From Zonotrichia leucophrys gambelii (Eukaryota > Chordata > Aves > Passeriformes > Passerellidae), in assembly GCF_028769735.1 (NCBI RefSeq), contig NC_088174.1, positions 3,183,501 through 3,247,500 on the forward strand: 64,000 bases of DNA, read 5' to 3'. Positions 52,137 to 63,663 of the stretch are shown here, in pieces; the stretch's first letter is position 1; each line of letters begins with the position of its first letter. The translations under genes and the position numbers were made by a program. The notes beneath the pieces are model-generated. The model was not told the DNA's origin, did not search any database, and saw only the letters and a program-made list of their open reading frames with translations.

Positions 52137-52963
52137 GTAAGCTCAGATGCTCTCACCTCTCTCTCTCTTGAAGTAGAGATAGACTCCCTCATGTCCTCCA
52201 AATTTCAAACTATCCTGAGTGATTTCTGTAATTGATTCCTCATTTGTAAAATGTTTTAAAGCAATTTATTTGAGCTCTGTGGGCGCGACCATAAACCTGC
52301 CAAGTCTGATAATCAGGATTCTGGGAATTATGGTTTGAAACACATTGTTTGGGTTTTTTATTGTTGTTGTCTTTTTTTAAGATACTTTTAGTTCTTGTCA
52401 ATTATTTGCAAATATTTTCTACTTCTGGGAAATCTGTTCTCTGAAAAGTAACATAAAGTTCAAAGACAATAGTACAAGCCAAAGTATTGTCACTTAAATT
52501 AAGATGGAGAAATGTGGAAATCTGGTTTTGGTTTTTTTAGGCACAAGATTTGCAGTAGATAATTTGAGCTTTAGAGACCAGAAGAAGAATGTAGGACAGG
52601 AAGATGGCCCAGCCCTTCACACATGGTGCAGACTGAGAGCCAAGCCTCACTCTGCTACCTTTCCAATCAATTAGACAAAGCAAAATGTTGGGCTTGTGCC
52701 TGACTTGGGCTCTTTCCTGGTAAGAATTCCGTTCAGACAAAAATATGATCCTTATCTATAAGATCTTCTTGTGTTTATACTTTCCCAGTCTTTAATCTAA
52801 TCTAATTTATAATCTGGGGTTTTTTTGTTTTATTATAAATAAATCAGTGACCTTATTTAGAACAAGTTACATGCTCTCTTGTTCAAGACCAGGGAGTGGT
52901 ATCGGCTATGGGCTTTCAAGAGCCTTCATGGTTTGTCCAATGTTGATCTTATTTAGACAGAAG

Positions 52964-53128
52964 ATGTCCTCATCAGTGCAGCTCTTCCGAGATCAGAGAT
53001 ACCACGAGCTGAAAGGGCAGTGCCTCCAGCAGGGGATCCTCTTTGAGGACCCCGAGTTTCCAGCCTCGGATGAATCCCTGTACTACGACTCAGCAGCAGC
53101 AGGGAAAGTGGAATGGAAGCGGCCAAAG
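52964..53128 (+). CDS. CAPN6: Calpain-6 first coding exon
   Basis: The 165-nt exon part encodes 55 residues: MSSSVQLFRDQRYHELKGQ, then LFEDPEFPASDESLYY, ending GKVEWKRPK. It stops in phase 0 at a GTAATG donor. An acceptor-like TTTAGACAG lies three bases before the ATG, which has A at -3. This is the N-terminal leader and start of the protease core of the CAPN5/CAPN6 branch, which lacks a calmodulin-like domain. The LF-Q-Y-ELK spacing and GKV-WKRP favour CAPN6, although LFEDP-FPA-D-SLYY is also CAPN5-like. Position after DCX on the same strand, as in mammals, supports CAPN6. The mammalian protein has lost the catalytic Cys and stabilises microtubules; the catalytic region is not in this window, so whether it is inactive here cannot be judged. 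Confidence 0.87.
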
Positions 53129-53209
53129 GTAATGGATGGGTGTGTTTGCACTGCTGGTGGCTCCTCCAGCAGAGACACTTTCACCAAGAGGGGTCTGAGC
53201 AAAACTTGG

Positions 53210-53884
53210 TGTCTTGGTTTGGAAAGCCAGGTGTCTGCTAAGGAAGGCAGGAGCCTCCCCTGAAATGGAGAATGTAAACCCTCCCCACCCCTCCCAATTG
53301 CTATAAATTTTAAATTAAGGGGCTCTCAGGCAAAAATATGGGAGCAGAAATAACAGTTCTTTAATAGGGAAAGGAAAAAATAAAAGGATAAAATGAACAA
53401 TGCAGTACACTAGAACAACACTGACAGAGCCAGAACCCAGCCTGACACCCTGTGGGTCAGGGTGTTGGCAGCAGTCCCATTGGAATTGTGGCTCAGCCCT
53501 CCTGCAGTGTCAGGGCTGGTTCTGCTGGAACAGGATCCTGTAGAGAAGGATGTGTTCTTCCTCTGAAGATCCAGGGGAAGGAGAGGCAGCTGCTGTTTCT
53601 CTGGGGAATCCCGTGGAGAAGCTGTGCTGGTGTTCCAGAATCTCCAGATTATATCTGGGTAGGAATGCTTGGCTCCTCCCTCTGGGCTCACATCTCCCAA
53701 TGGGATGCTGTAGTTCCTATAAGCCATGCAGGGACATTCAGTAGCTGTTATCAGCAGATGTCCCCTCCATGAGGGAGGAGTGATTGTGGTCACTCAGAGA
53801 GAGATCAAGCAAACTGCCCACTTGACAAAAGATAATCTGCCATACAGATGGTAATAGAAACAACTTGCATTGCAATTTGGAACA
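53210..53884 (-). mobile_element. Solo LTR, same family as 3732-4410
   Basis: A 675-bp reverse-orientation copy of the element at 3732-4410, from TGTCTTGGTTTGG to GGAACA on the plus strand. The flanks CTTGG (53205-53209) and CTTTG (53885-53889) match at four of five bases. It starts 82 bp after the CAPN6 exon donor and is antisense to CAPN6. Confidence 0.88.
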
Positions 53885-55292
53885 CTTTGCTCTGTTCTGA
53901 ATTGCAACCCTCTCCCTCAGCTGTTTCAGTTTGGTTCTGGTGAAGACTTAGCAGCAAGTTCTATATAGAGAGAATAGAGACTTCTCCTTTGTTGGTTAAT
54001 GCCAGCTCTGGTCTCTGCATGGCTGTGCTGAATTCACAGTGTATTTTGTCTCTGACTTGCATAAAACCACAATTACCCACCAGCGATTTTCTGTGCCAAA
54101 TGATCAGTTATTATCTGTAAGCAACCAAAAATGCTTGTATCTATTTGCCACTTTTACTGGCATCTTAACAGGAAAACAAATATGTCATTTGCTTTGAATT
54201 GTAACTAAAGTAGTAAGCATTTCAAATCATTAATACCACCTATATCTGTGGTCTGTCAGTTGCTTTACTCTGAGGTTTTATGCTTCACACGTATTTTTAA
54301 ATCGGTTCACAGCCATAAGCAAACAATTCGGAAGAACACAAACCCATTCCCAGTCTGGCTTTCCATCAGTGTCATCTGTTCTCTTACTGTGACAAGTGTA
54401 ATGGAGAGGACAGTGGAAGCCTCCAGCTAGACGCATGCAGTATTTTTTGCCCTTAAGCGTGTTGAATCACTCCTTTACTTCACCCATGTCCACTTTTGGG
54501 ATTGGAGTTAATCTTCTAGAAGCACAGACTTGGGTGTCTGTCCTTGGAAAACATGATGCCAATGTGATGCCCTTCATATGCATCTAGGGCTGTTCTGTGT
54601 CCTCTGTGACAGGGACAGCAGGTGAGGCTGACCAAGGCTGGACTCTCTTTGCCAGGATGGCCTGAGGCTGCTTCTCTTTTTTGCTTCTCTTCTTCTTTCC
54701 TGGTGGTGCTCATTCCTCACAGTAGCTTCTCTACTGGAATTTTAGTGAGCAGTTCAAGGGTTGCTTCCCTGCTTCTCATTTCAGTTTTCCAAGTAAGACA
54801 TGAGACTAAAGAATGGGGAGAAGTAATTTGGGAAAGAAAAAGAAGACATTCCAAAGTCTGTGGGTTTATTTTTATTTCTGAGCACCTTCCTGTTTATTGG
54901 AGTCTTTCATCCCCTCCTACTGTGCAACCATTCACAGTGAGGTCAGGAAGAGTGTTTGTTCTTCATAAAAGATGCGAAGCAAGAGCTAAACTCTAGCCAA
55001 GGATGCCATTTTGGGCCATTCTTGTGTGTGTGAGATTGTTCAAGGGGGTGGTCAGTGCTTTGAAGCCTAATTGTAGATCAGTGATTACCTTTGCATTTAA
55101 TTATTACCCATTAAACAGGATTTTAATGTAGGAAACCTCACATATGAATTAATGTTCTATTCACATAAATTTTATTATCATTTATCATAAAACCAAGCAC
55201 AAATTCACCTGGCCCTCCTGAGATGTTGAACCATATCCCACCAGTCCCTGGCGAAGTTCAGAGGGTGAATTCTGGTGTTGATGCCAACAACA

Positions 55293-55487
55293 CAGAACCA
55301 TAGAATCTTCCAGGTTGAAAAAGCCTTCTGAGTCCAACACTCACCCTGACATTACTGAGTCCATTACTAAACTATGTCCCTAGCACCAGGTCTCTAAAAA
55401 ACCACTTCCAGCAGCAATCAGTTCCAGTGCTTGACAACCCTTTTGGTAAAGAAATTCCTCCTTGTATCTAATCTAAGCCTCTCCTGG
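55293..55487 (-). mobile_element. CR1 LINE 3' fragment (diverged)
   Basis: A reverse-complement CR1 3' end. It starts CAGAACCATAGAATC, with the hallmark GAAATTCCTCCTTGTATCTA and CTAAGCCTCTCCTGG at the far end. It is more diverged than the other CR1 copies here. Confidence 0.82.
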
Positions 55488-57440
55488 TGTGTGAATCCTT
55501 TGCTGGTGTTTCAGAACATTGGGTTCTGCTAATACCCCAGTTCCTCTGGAATAAACCTGTGAAATAACTGAGCTGAGCATGACCATTTCAAAGGTGCAGC
55601 ATCTTCCAGAGCCCTTCAGCTCATGCAGGAAGCTTCCTGGGGAGACTCTCTGTGGAGAAAACCTGCTGGTTTGTTGGGAAAAGAGTAAGAAACATTGCCC
55701 CTTGTTAGTGAACATTCTTTCTGCCCACTGATATTAGCATCATCCTGCTCTTTTCCTGTGATTTTCCTGGGGAAAAAAATCTTCTTTTCCCTGGAAAAAA
55801 TTTCAGCCTCTGCCAGGCTGAAGTGGGTCTGGGGGCAGCTGTGTTCTGCCAAGAGGGGAGTCCTTGGCCACCTGTCCTGGTTAACACTGCCTCTGTGTGG
55901 TGGTCCTGCTCAGCATGGCCTGAAAATACCCAGGAATTCCTGTGGCTGCTGCTGAATGGATGCTTTGTCTTATTTTTAACTAAACCTCGGGTTTGTGTGA
56001 ACTTTTTCACTGACCCTGCAGAAAGGATGGAATCTCAAGGACATCTTTGTCAGTGTTAAACAAACAGCAGTGATCCCCCAAGCAGGGCAGGCAGGCATGT
56101 GAGGAAGGAGTGGGTAAGTTTGCTTCAGAGATAAACAGTGTTCTTTAGCTATTCACAAAGGAAAATAGTCTGATCCTACAGAATGAGACTTTTATCATGT
56201 GCTTTCCTGGTTTCCCTGTATGACCCTGTGTTTTTTAAGCCCTGATTCTGCTTTCATCTGCATCTTCTCTTTGTGAGAGGGCTGTGATTGCACCCTGATG
56301 TTCTGTGAAGACAGAGCTGGTCTGTGTCCACGAAAACAGCACAGAAAGGCACCGTGAGACAGGGCTGCTGATCTGCTTCCCCAGAAACCCCTCCCGTGTC
56401 CCAGTCCACTGATTAAATTCCCATTAACTCCAAAGGTCAGCTACCTGGCTGAAGGTAGAGAGTTTTATCTGCACAGCCCAGTGCCCTTTTCCCAGGAAAC
56501 ACTGCATGCCATGGGCCCCATTCTCCACTCTTCTCACCAGTTTTCCAGTCTTTTCAGGGGTGGTTATCACCATGCAAGTGAAAAGTCCAGGAAATAAGGC
56601 AGTACTGTGTTCTGGAATGATACAGTGATAGGAATAGATGGAACAAGTGTCTCCCCACTTCTCAAATTGGGGTGTGTGTGGGATGAGCAGGTTGGTGATT
56701 TATCCAGGGCTAAGGTGCCAGAGAATTCAGGGGTTCTGACTTCTGCAGCACCAGCTTTTGTTTGCTTCTAACTGGAAAATGATCCATTGTCTCAGGAGCT
56801 GAAACATCTTCATATTTACAAGTGCTGATTGAAACCCTAAACCCTCCCCTACCTTGTGACCTGTTTAAGATTTTGCTCCATTTGGAAGGCAGAGGAAGCC
56901 TGGGGCAAATCCCTGTGTAGGCATTTAGTCTGGGTGAGCTTTACATTTTGCATTAATGTTCTTTATTCCACAGGATTTGTGGTCTCAGTGTCCTCCAGAA
57001 TATTCAACAGTAACCCAGTTGTCATAAATTTCATGGAATGAGGGTCATGAAAGATTTGGCTGTCAGGTTAAATGTCCCTCAGATATAATGCTCTTCATCA
57101 TTTAATTCCTGTCTCCTCTGTAGCTGTGTCACTGCAGTCTGACCCTGTTTTCCAGTTTGAACTAGACCAGAGGCATCTGCTTATGTTTGGGACTCGTGTG
57201 GAGCCCAGTGGTGCCTGCAGGAGAGGGAGGTGTCCTGGCTCTGTGTCAGGCTTTGAGCAGTTGCATGACCACTGCAAGAGGAGTGACAGCTCCTCACAGC
57301 CTGGGATATCTGCCAGGGATATCTGCCTGGGGGGAATCCAGAGCTGGAGGAGAGTTGATATTAAAGGGGAATGCCATCAGCTGGCATGGCAGTGATGTGC
57401 ACTCCTCTCAGAGCAGCTGCACTGCTGCCTTCTGTGTGAC

Positions 57441-57598
57441 TGTCTTGGTTTGGAAAGACAGGAGTCTGCTAAGGAAGGCAGGAGCCTCCCCTGAAATGGA
57501 GAATGTAAACCCTCCCCACCCCTACAAATTACTATAAATTTTAAATTAAGGGGCTCTCAGGCAAAAATATGGGAGCAGGAAATAACAGTTCTTTAATA
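57441..57598 (-). mobile_element. Truncated LTR of the 3732/53210 family
   Basis: The first ~158 bp match 53210-53370 closely (TGTCTTGGTTTGGAAAGACA to GTTCTTTAATAG), then similarity stops abruptly in an AT-rich stretch. About 500 bp of the LTR is missing. Confidence 0.85.
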
Positions 57599-58488
57599 GT
57601 ATAATAATAGAATTATTATTTTCCTGAAAAAATTACTTATTCTGCAAAGGCTACAAGTGGAAGTTTCAGCTTCTGTTTCCCTGCCTATCCCAGAATTGTG
57701 CACTTTTCTGTGCAGTTGGTGGTTATTGACTCTTGTTCAAGTGTAGGCAAACACAAGTTGCAAAGCTCTGTGTGCTGACATTCATGTTTGCACTGGGAAT
57801 AATGGCACATGTGGCATCTGGGAGGTGAGGAAATGTGTTTCAAAAGGTGCTGAACTTCTGCTGAGCTTTGAGGGAGCTCCTCAAACACCTTGAGTGTGCC
57901 TCAAGCACAGCTGGGGACACATAGGTGGTTTCAGGTTGGAGGCTGTGTGAGCCACTGTCTTGTGGTTTGCTGGGCTTCTCTGGGACCTGTTTGTAGCAGA
58001 AAAGGGCTGCGAAAGACTCAGCTTTGCACTCAGATGAAATCAATCCTGAACTGGTTTATTTTTCTTGTGTTTCTGTTACATCCTAGATCTCAACACCATG
58101 GATGTTGTCCTCCACAGACAGTCCAGCATCTTCATATCTTTATGTAAATAGAATATTAATTAATATGGGTGATTTTCAGACATTCACTCCATGAGTGCAG
58201 CTGTACAGGGCTACTGGAGGATTTTAGGAGTTCCTAGTTGACACTGGTGATCCTTTCAATGGGCACTTTGTGTGCTGTAATTAGTTGTGAGTGCACTAGC
58301 AGGGAGGCTGTTTGCCATTGTTGCAAATAGTTTTCCTTGCCATTAAAAGCAGATTTAGCTCGTGATCTTCAGCTACAGCTCATTATCTGTGGAAAAGTTT
58401 AAAGTCAGATATTTCTTTGTTAACTGCATGTGTGTGTGTATAAAGAGAGTGATTGCAGTGCACCTTAATTTTTATAGAAGGGCTTAAG

Positions 58489-58544
58489 CCTTGCAGGCTC
58501 AAAAGTGGTATAAAAGCCTTGCAGACTGAAAAGTGGTATAAAAG
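58489..58544 (+). repeat. 28-bp tandem duplication carrying TATAAAAG
   Basis: Two units (58489-58516 and 58517-58544) of CCTTGCAG...GTGGTATAAAAG with three differences. Each unit ends in a TATA-box-like TATAAAAG. Confidence 0.85.
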
Positions 58545-58747
58545 GTCATAGGCAAAGTAGGCTCTGACCTAAGTTTAAACCCTTCATCTTAAAGAAATAG
58601 GAAAGCTATTAAGAGCTAAGCTCTGGGAAGCAGTCTGCCCTGGAAGATAATCAGAGATTGATGGGGAGGTTTCTGTGCATATTAATAATGGTTTTTAGGT
58701 TAAAATTGTGGAGGCAGGGACCATGTACTCCTCCAGACATGGTGCAG

Positions 58748-59132
58748 TGTGACAGTGTTCACAGGGGTTCGTGGATGAGGGAAGAGACGAAGGATCTGAC
58801 TCCATGTTTAGAAGGCTTGATTTATTATTTTATGATATATATTACATTAAAACTGTACTAAAAGAATAGAAGAAAAGGTTTCATCAGAAGGCTAGCTAAG
58901 CTAAGAATAGCAAGGAATGATAACAAAGGTTTATGGCTTGGACAGAGAGTCTGAGCCAGCTGTTGTGATTGGCCATTAATTACAAACATCCAACATGAGA
59001 CCAATCACAGATGCACCTGTTGCATTCCACAGCAGCAGATAATCAATGTTTACATTTTGTTCCTGAGGCCTCTCAGCTTCTCAGGAGGAAAAATCCTAAA
59101 GAAAAGATTTTTCATAAAAGATGTCTGTGACA
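58748..59132 (-). mobile_element. Solo LTR, family A copy 10 (ERVK-like)
   Basis: A 385-bp element with a perfect 6-bp target-site duplication GTGCAG (58742-58747 and 59133-59138). It is antisense to CAPN6. Confidence 0.93.
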
Positions 59133-59406
59133 GTGCAGTCCTCTGTTAGTGTAGAGGGCGGGGGTGAGGGGACAACAACAGGCAGATGGGAAACCACCAG
59201 AACAAAAGAATTCCTGAATGATGGTGAAGCATCTTTTCTTTCCTCACTGAGGACAAACCATGTACCCCAAAGCTCCTGCAAACGGAGTCTGGCACTGCTG
59301 CAGCTTGAGGGGAGCTGTTCCAGCACCCTGGGTGCCCGGAGCTGTCGAGCTGAGCTGCAGCCATCTGTCCCCGTGGTGCAGGTGTTGCTCTGCAGAGCGG
59401 GAGGAG

Positions 59407-60208
59407 TGTCACAATCTGTCCTAGTGAATGGATGACGTGATGGTTCGTAGGGGTGATCTCAGGGTGCAAAGAACCAACAAAGCACAGAGGATTTGCAGTA
59501 ACAATCAACAAGTGCAATTTTATTGAAATAACCACAACAGAAATGCGTTGGTGAGGGGAACCGGGGAAAAAAGGAGAAAATAAGGAAAAGAAGGAGGAAG
59601 AGGAGGGGTGGGTTATAGCTACCAAACGTGGTGCTGCATTATGCTTCGGGATCCAGCCGATGAAGTTCACCAGGCCACATCTGGGGAGATCTCATAAGCA
59701 CAGTTCATCTGAACCCCACTTACACTGTTTCTCGTTGGGAGAAGGGGGAATGAATTTCACAACCAAAACAAACGTCTTCGGGGGGAAAGAATGGATTTGG
59801 TCAGGGGTACACAAAGTCAAGCCAGGCAGCAAGCGAGAACCATTGTTTTCATGGCTCAATGCTTGTACCTGTACTTGCTCTGGGCAGATTTCCTCCCCCG
59901 AGTTTCAGTGCCAGTCTCTGGAAGAAGGTGAGGGAGCCTTCTCACACAGGGGTTTCATGTCTCGGTCCCTTGATGAAGAGGCCTACATCTCTACTTGTCT
60001 GTCACGATGGTTGAGGACGGGCGAGAGGGGTCTTCTCTTGGAGGAGTGACCACCCCACAGCTCAAACCAGCCAAGCCAGGATGTGGGGAGGATTCGTGGG
60101 CCATTGTGCAAAAAGGGCAGGTGCCCCTGCGAGTTCAGTGTGGCATATAACAAACAACACCTGGGGAAACAGTGAGCTAGGAATCAAGCACGTGTTTTCC
60201 CCACCACA
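59407..60208 (-). mobile_element. Probable LTR, ~800 bp, antisense (boundaries approximate)
   Basis: The plus strand runs from TGTCACAATCTG to CCCCACCACA. On the minus strand an AATAAA (about 59522-59527 on the plus-strand scale) lies roughly 115 nt before a GTGACA end, in LTR-like order. No target-site duplication was found and no second copy is present in the window. The part near 59560-59610 is purine-rich. Confidence 0.5.
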
Positions 60209-60451
60209 CTGATTCAGCATTCAGCAGTTTTTAATTTTTCGGTGGTCTCTCTCCATGACAATCGTGAGGCAAAAATGAAGCATATTTCGGCCAGACTCTC
60301 ACAAGGAGCTGCTTGCCAAGGGCTGGCGATGGCAGGAAGGACAGACAGACAGGCGGCTCCCGGGCAGGAAGGCGTTAATCCCACCCCATCCCAGCTGCAG
60401 GAGGTTGGCACGGCTCCCGAGGATGCAAGTGGCAGCACAAAAGCATCCTCT

Positions 60452-60497
60452 CCGCCCCCGTTGCCCTGGCAACTGCACATTCAGAGGGCGGGATTGG
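60452..60497. promoter_or_regulatory. GC box / RFX X-box / GC box / inverted CCAAT cluster
   Basis: Within 46 bp there are CCGCCCCC (60452-60459), a perfect X-box palindrome GTTGCCCTGGCAAC (60460-60473), GAGGGCGGGA (60484-60493) and an inverted CCAAT ATTGG (60493-60497). The X-box matches the RFX consensus GTNRCC(N0-3)RGYAAC with full dyad symmetry. An X-box followed ~19 bp later by an inverted CCAAT is the arrangement used by RFX plus NF-Y at several vertebrate promoters. It lies in the CAPN6 intron in a locally GC-rich segment (about 60300-60560). Function is inferred from motifs only. Confidence 0.55.
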
Positions 60498-60714
60498 CAG
60501 TGGGATCCTGCAGGAGATGATGCAGCTGCAATTAAGTCGAATTGTCTTCACGTTGTTAGAATTAATTCTGAGCTGGGAGGGAAGGGGAGGAGTGGTGGGG
60601 GTAGGACAATGAGCTGCCACCCCTCTGAGATGCTGGCTGGGCAGGGCTTCATCGTGCTCTGGGCTTCTCTAAGGGTAAATTAGTGCTGGCACTCGGCTTC
60701 TGAACCTTGGGGGC

Positions 60715-60737
60715 TTTTTAGTTGGAGCGACTAAAAA
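60715..60737. repeat. Short perfect hairpin
   Basis: TTTTTAGT (60715-60722) and ACTAAAAA (60730-60737) are perfect inverted 8-mers around a 7-nt loop, with GGC and GCC just outside. The right arm resembles half of a MEF2 site. It lies 240 bp from the X-box cluster. Confidence 0.6.
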
Positions 60738-62245
60738 TCAGCCTCGGGAGCTTTATTTGTTTAATGAGGGTGGATTTGGTGGAGTGAGTGATCTTCTGTG
60801 CAACTATTGCTGTTCTTGCATCGTGGTGATGTACAGACTGGAAATGCAGGGATTACCAAGATCCCAGGGCATTGGGCTCCTCGGAGGAGGTGTCCAAAAG
60901 TAGAGAGCAAGGTCTGTCAAATCCAGGTCAAAACAAGTCTTAACCGTCCTGTATGGCTGCAGTTCTGGATCAGATGGATTCAGAATCTGCTTTCTTCTTT
61001 TATTTGGTGAAATCTGTTGATTTGGGTATTTTTACCAGCAGCTGGAAATGTAATGTGATTTTCAAGAGAAGTGTGCCTACCTGGTTTTGCCCTGGAGTGC
61101 TGAGACAGAGGAGGTCAATTGTGATTTTGTGCATGACATACATAGGAATTCACTGAAATTCAAAACTTTCTACATCACTTAGCAGCCAGGATTTTGAAAT
61201 CTAAATGTAATCTAAATAAGAGTTCTGATAACTCAAATACATATAGGATGCACTGATCTACAGAGATCAAAAAAGTAACTGGAACCCCTTGGAACTGGAA
61301 TTCTCATTTTACCAACCAAGAATGGAAGTTCTCATAGAGCACATCATGATAGAATAACATTGTCATTATTTATGCTACCCTAATACAATCCTGTAATAAT
61401 TTTGAAGAACAGTCCCAGCTGTTCCAAGGAATTGATCTTTTTGAGGAGCACATGCATTTTGTAAGAACGGAAGGGAGAAATAGTGGGGTTTCTGTGGGGG
61501 AAAAATACTCAGTTAAAATACTTTTTGGTTTTAATTTTAATGTTGCAACTTTTCCCCAAATGTGCTAATAAAGCTGAAATATTTATTGACTTTTTTTCTT
61601 GGAGGCAAGGAAACATTTTTCAGCCCTGAAGGGCTTTCCCTCGTTGGTGATTTAAGGTATTTAGAACAGCATGTTCTGATGGTGTCCAGCCAAACAATTC
61701 ACTGAAAACATTGTGGGCTTTGTTTTATTTTTGCCCTTCTCCCATTATTATTTTCTCCTAAGGTTTTGAGGTTGGGTTGTTTTATTTTTTTCCTTGAACA
61801 TGTTTTGAAGAGAAAATGTGGCACATACTAACACCCTGGCAGGTGAAGGTAGGGAGCTCCAGGCAGTTGTTTCCTACAGACCATTGCCCTGTCTTGGCTG
61901 AGAAATAGCAAAGGTGTATTTATTTTTTTTTTTGGGGGAGTGTGTTTTTGTGTTTCACAACTGGGAGGTTCATTTGGGATTTTTTTTTTCATAGCTGGAT
62001 GGAAAAGGAAGAACCAAACAGCAGGATTTTTGTTACATCAGGCATGTAAAACATGCTTGACAGTTTACAACATCTGAGAGCATCTCCTGAGGAGCCAGGG
62101 AGACTCCAAAGGAGTTTCCTGTGTTCCAGGCTGATATTATTATTAATGTGTTTGTTAGCTAATCTTTTCTGGAGCCAACCTGCAGTGCGAAGGGAACGGC
62201 TTTTATTACTATATCAGAAGAGCTGCCACAAAATATACTTTGTTG

Positions 62246-62249
<4 letters not shown>

Positions 62250-62287
<38 letters not shown>

Positions 62288-62400
62288 CATATATATAAAT
62301 ATAATTTATATATGTATAATTTATAATTATATCTATAATTATATTTCTTTTACTATAAATAGTAAAATTTATTTTACTATAAATAGTAAAAATACTTAAT
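62250..62400. repeat. (TA)n microsatellite and palindromic AT repeats
   Basis: About 17 TA dinucleotides (62251-62284) are followed by irregular AT sequence. Two tandem copies of the palindrome TTTTACTATAAATAGTAAAA then lie at about 62348-62392. Confidence 0.88.
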
Positions 62401-63094
62401 AATCAGTTGAGGAAATGCTATGTTGATCCCAAGAAAAGGGGATGGGAAGGTTGAAATGTCCAGACTGTGGCCACTGTGCTAATTCACGTTCAACATGACA
62501 CTGATCCTTTCTCTGTGGCTATGACATCTCTGCTGCAAGCCCTGCCTCAGCTTCTGCAGGTGTTCTGCTGTCACCAGACAAACTGGAAAATGTGTGTTGA
62601 CTTTGTCTGCAGGTTTGGCCTATTACTATTCTAAAGTAACCTTTGTCACCAGAGCCTCAAAGTAATAATTAACAGGCTTGTCTCTGGAAATCTGATGGGC
62701 ATTGGACCGTGAGAAAATCCTGTTAACAGCAAATATTTCTTATTGGATTGCGTTTTGCTAAAGAGAATTTTAAATTGAACAATATAAACTTCACATACAA
62801 TTATCAATTTAACAATGTAACCCCCAGCAAGCTGAAATCTTGATTCATTTGCAACAGCATTTCTGTCTGTGAGGACACCAGCCCAATTTCTAACACGGAA
62901 ATGAAGCCTGGATGCTGGGCTGTGAGGGCATGAACCCAGAGCAGGCAGGCAGGGATGTGTTTAAATGGATATATGCACATGGGTGTGTGTACATGAATGG
63001 GGCAGGGGCTTGGGAAGCAGGATGCTGAAGGGTGAAGTCTTTGGATTTGCTTTGCCACCCTGACGAGCTCTCTGGTGTCAAGATGACCCCGAGG

Positions 63095-63663
63095 TGTCAG
63101 AAAGTCTCTTTTTCCCAGCCCTGAGACCGAAGAAGGAGTCAGGATTCTTCTGTTCTGGTTTTCAAGGTTGTTTATTTTCTCTTATCTAATGCATTCTTTC
63201 TGTGACCTGTCAAGGTCTGTCCAGCAGGTCAGTCCATGGCACACTGCCCACCTTCAGGGCAGTGTTGTCTTTTATACTAAAAACTACGTGTACATTATTT
63301 ACCATAACTTCCCAATACCTATCACCTATGTTAGACAGTGAGCTTATACTCTGAACCAATCCAAAAGTGCCATCATCACCCAGAACATGAAGGCTAGGAA
63401 CAAGAAAGAAGGACAGGGTACACCCAAATTCCTCCATCTTGGGACCCCGAGCCCCCATTCTAAAAACTCCAAAAATCTATTTTTCACCCTGTGACAAACT
63501 ATCATTCTACCTAAACTTTTGTGGTTTTTAAATCCTCATATAAGGTTGGTAATTTTTTCCATGGGTCAAAATCAAAGGCGCAGCTCTGTGCCAAGGTCTC
63601 TGAGCCCCTTGGCAGGGGCTGGAGCCATCCAAGGCAGCCAGAAGGTTGTCCTGGGTTCTGACA
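63095..63663 (-). mobile_element. Solo LTR (antisense), ~569 bp
   Basis: The plus strand starts TGTCAGAAAG and ends GGTTCTGACA, giving 8-bp terminal inverted repeats TGTCAGAA. On the minus strand a CCAAT-like TTGGTTCAG region, a TATA box GTATAAAAG and an AATAAA (minus of the TTTATT near 63171) occur in LTR order. I found no target-site duplication at these exact ends. Confidence 0.72.

Noticed and set aside
59407..60208. A precise 6-bp target-site duplication for this putative LTR
   Set aside because: The flanks GAGGAG and CTGATT do not match, so either the boundaries are off or the element is rearranged. I kept only an approximate call.
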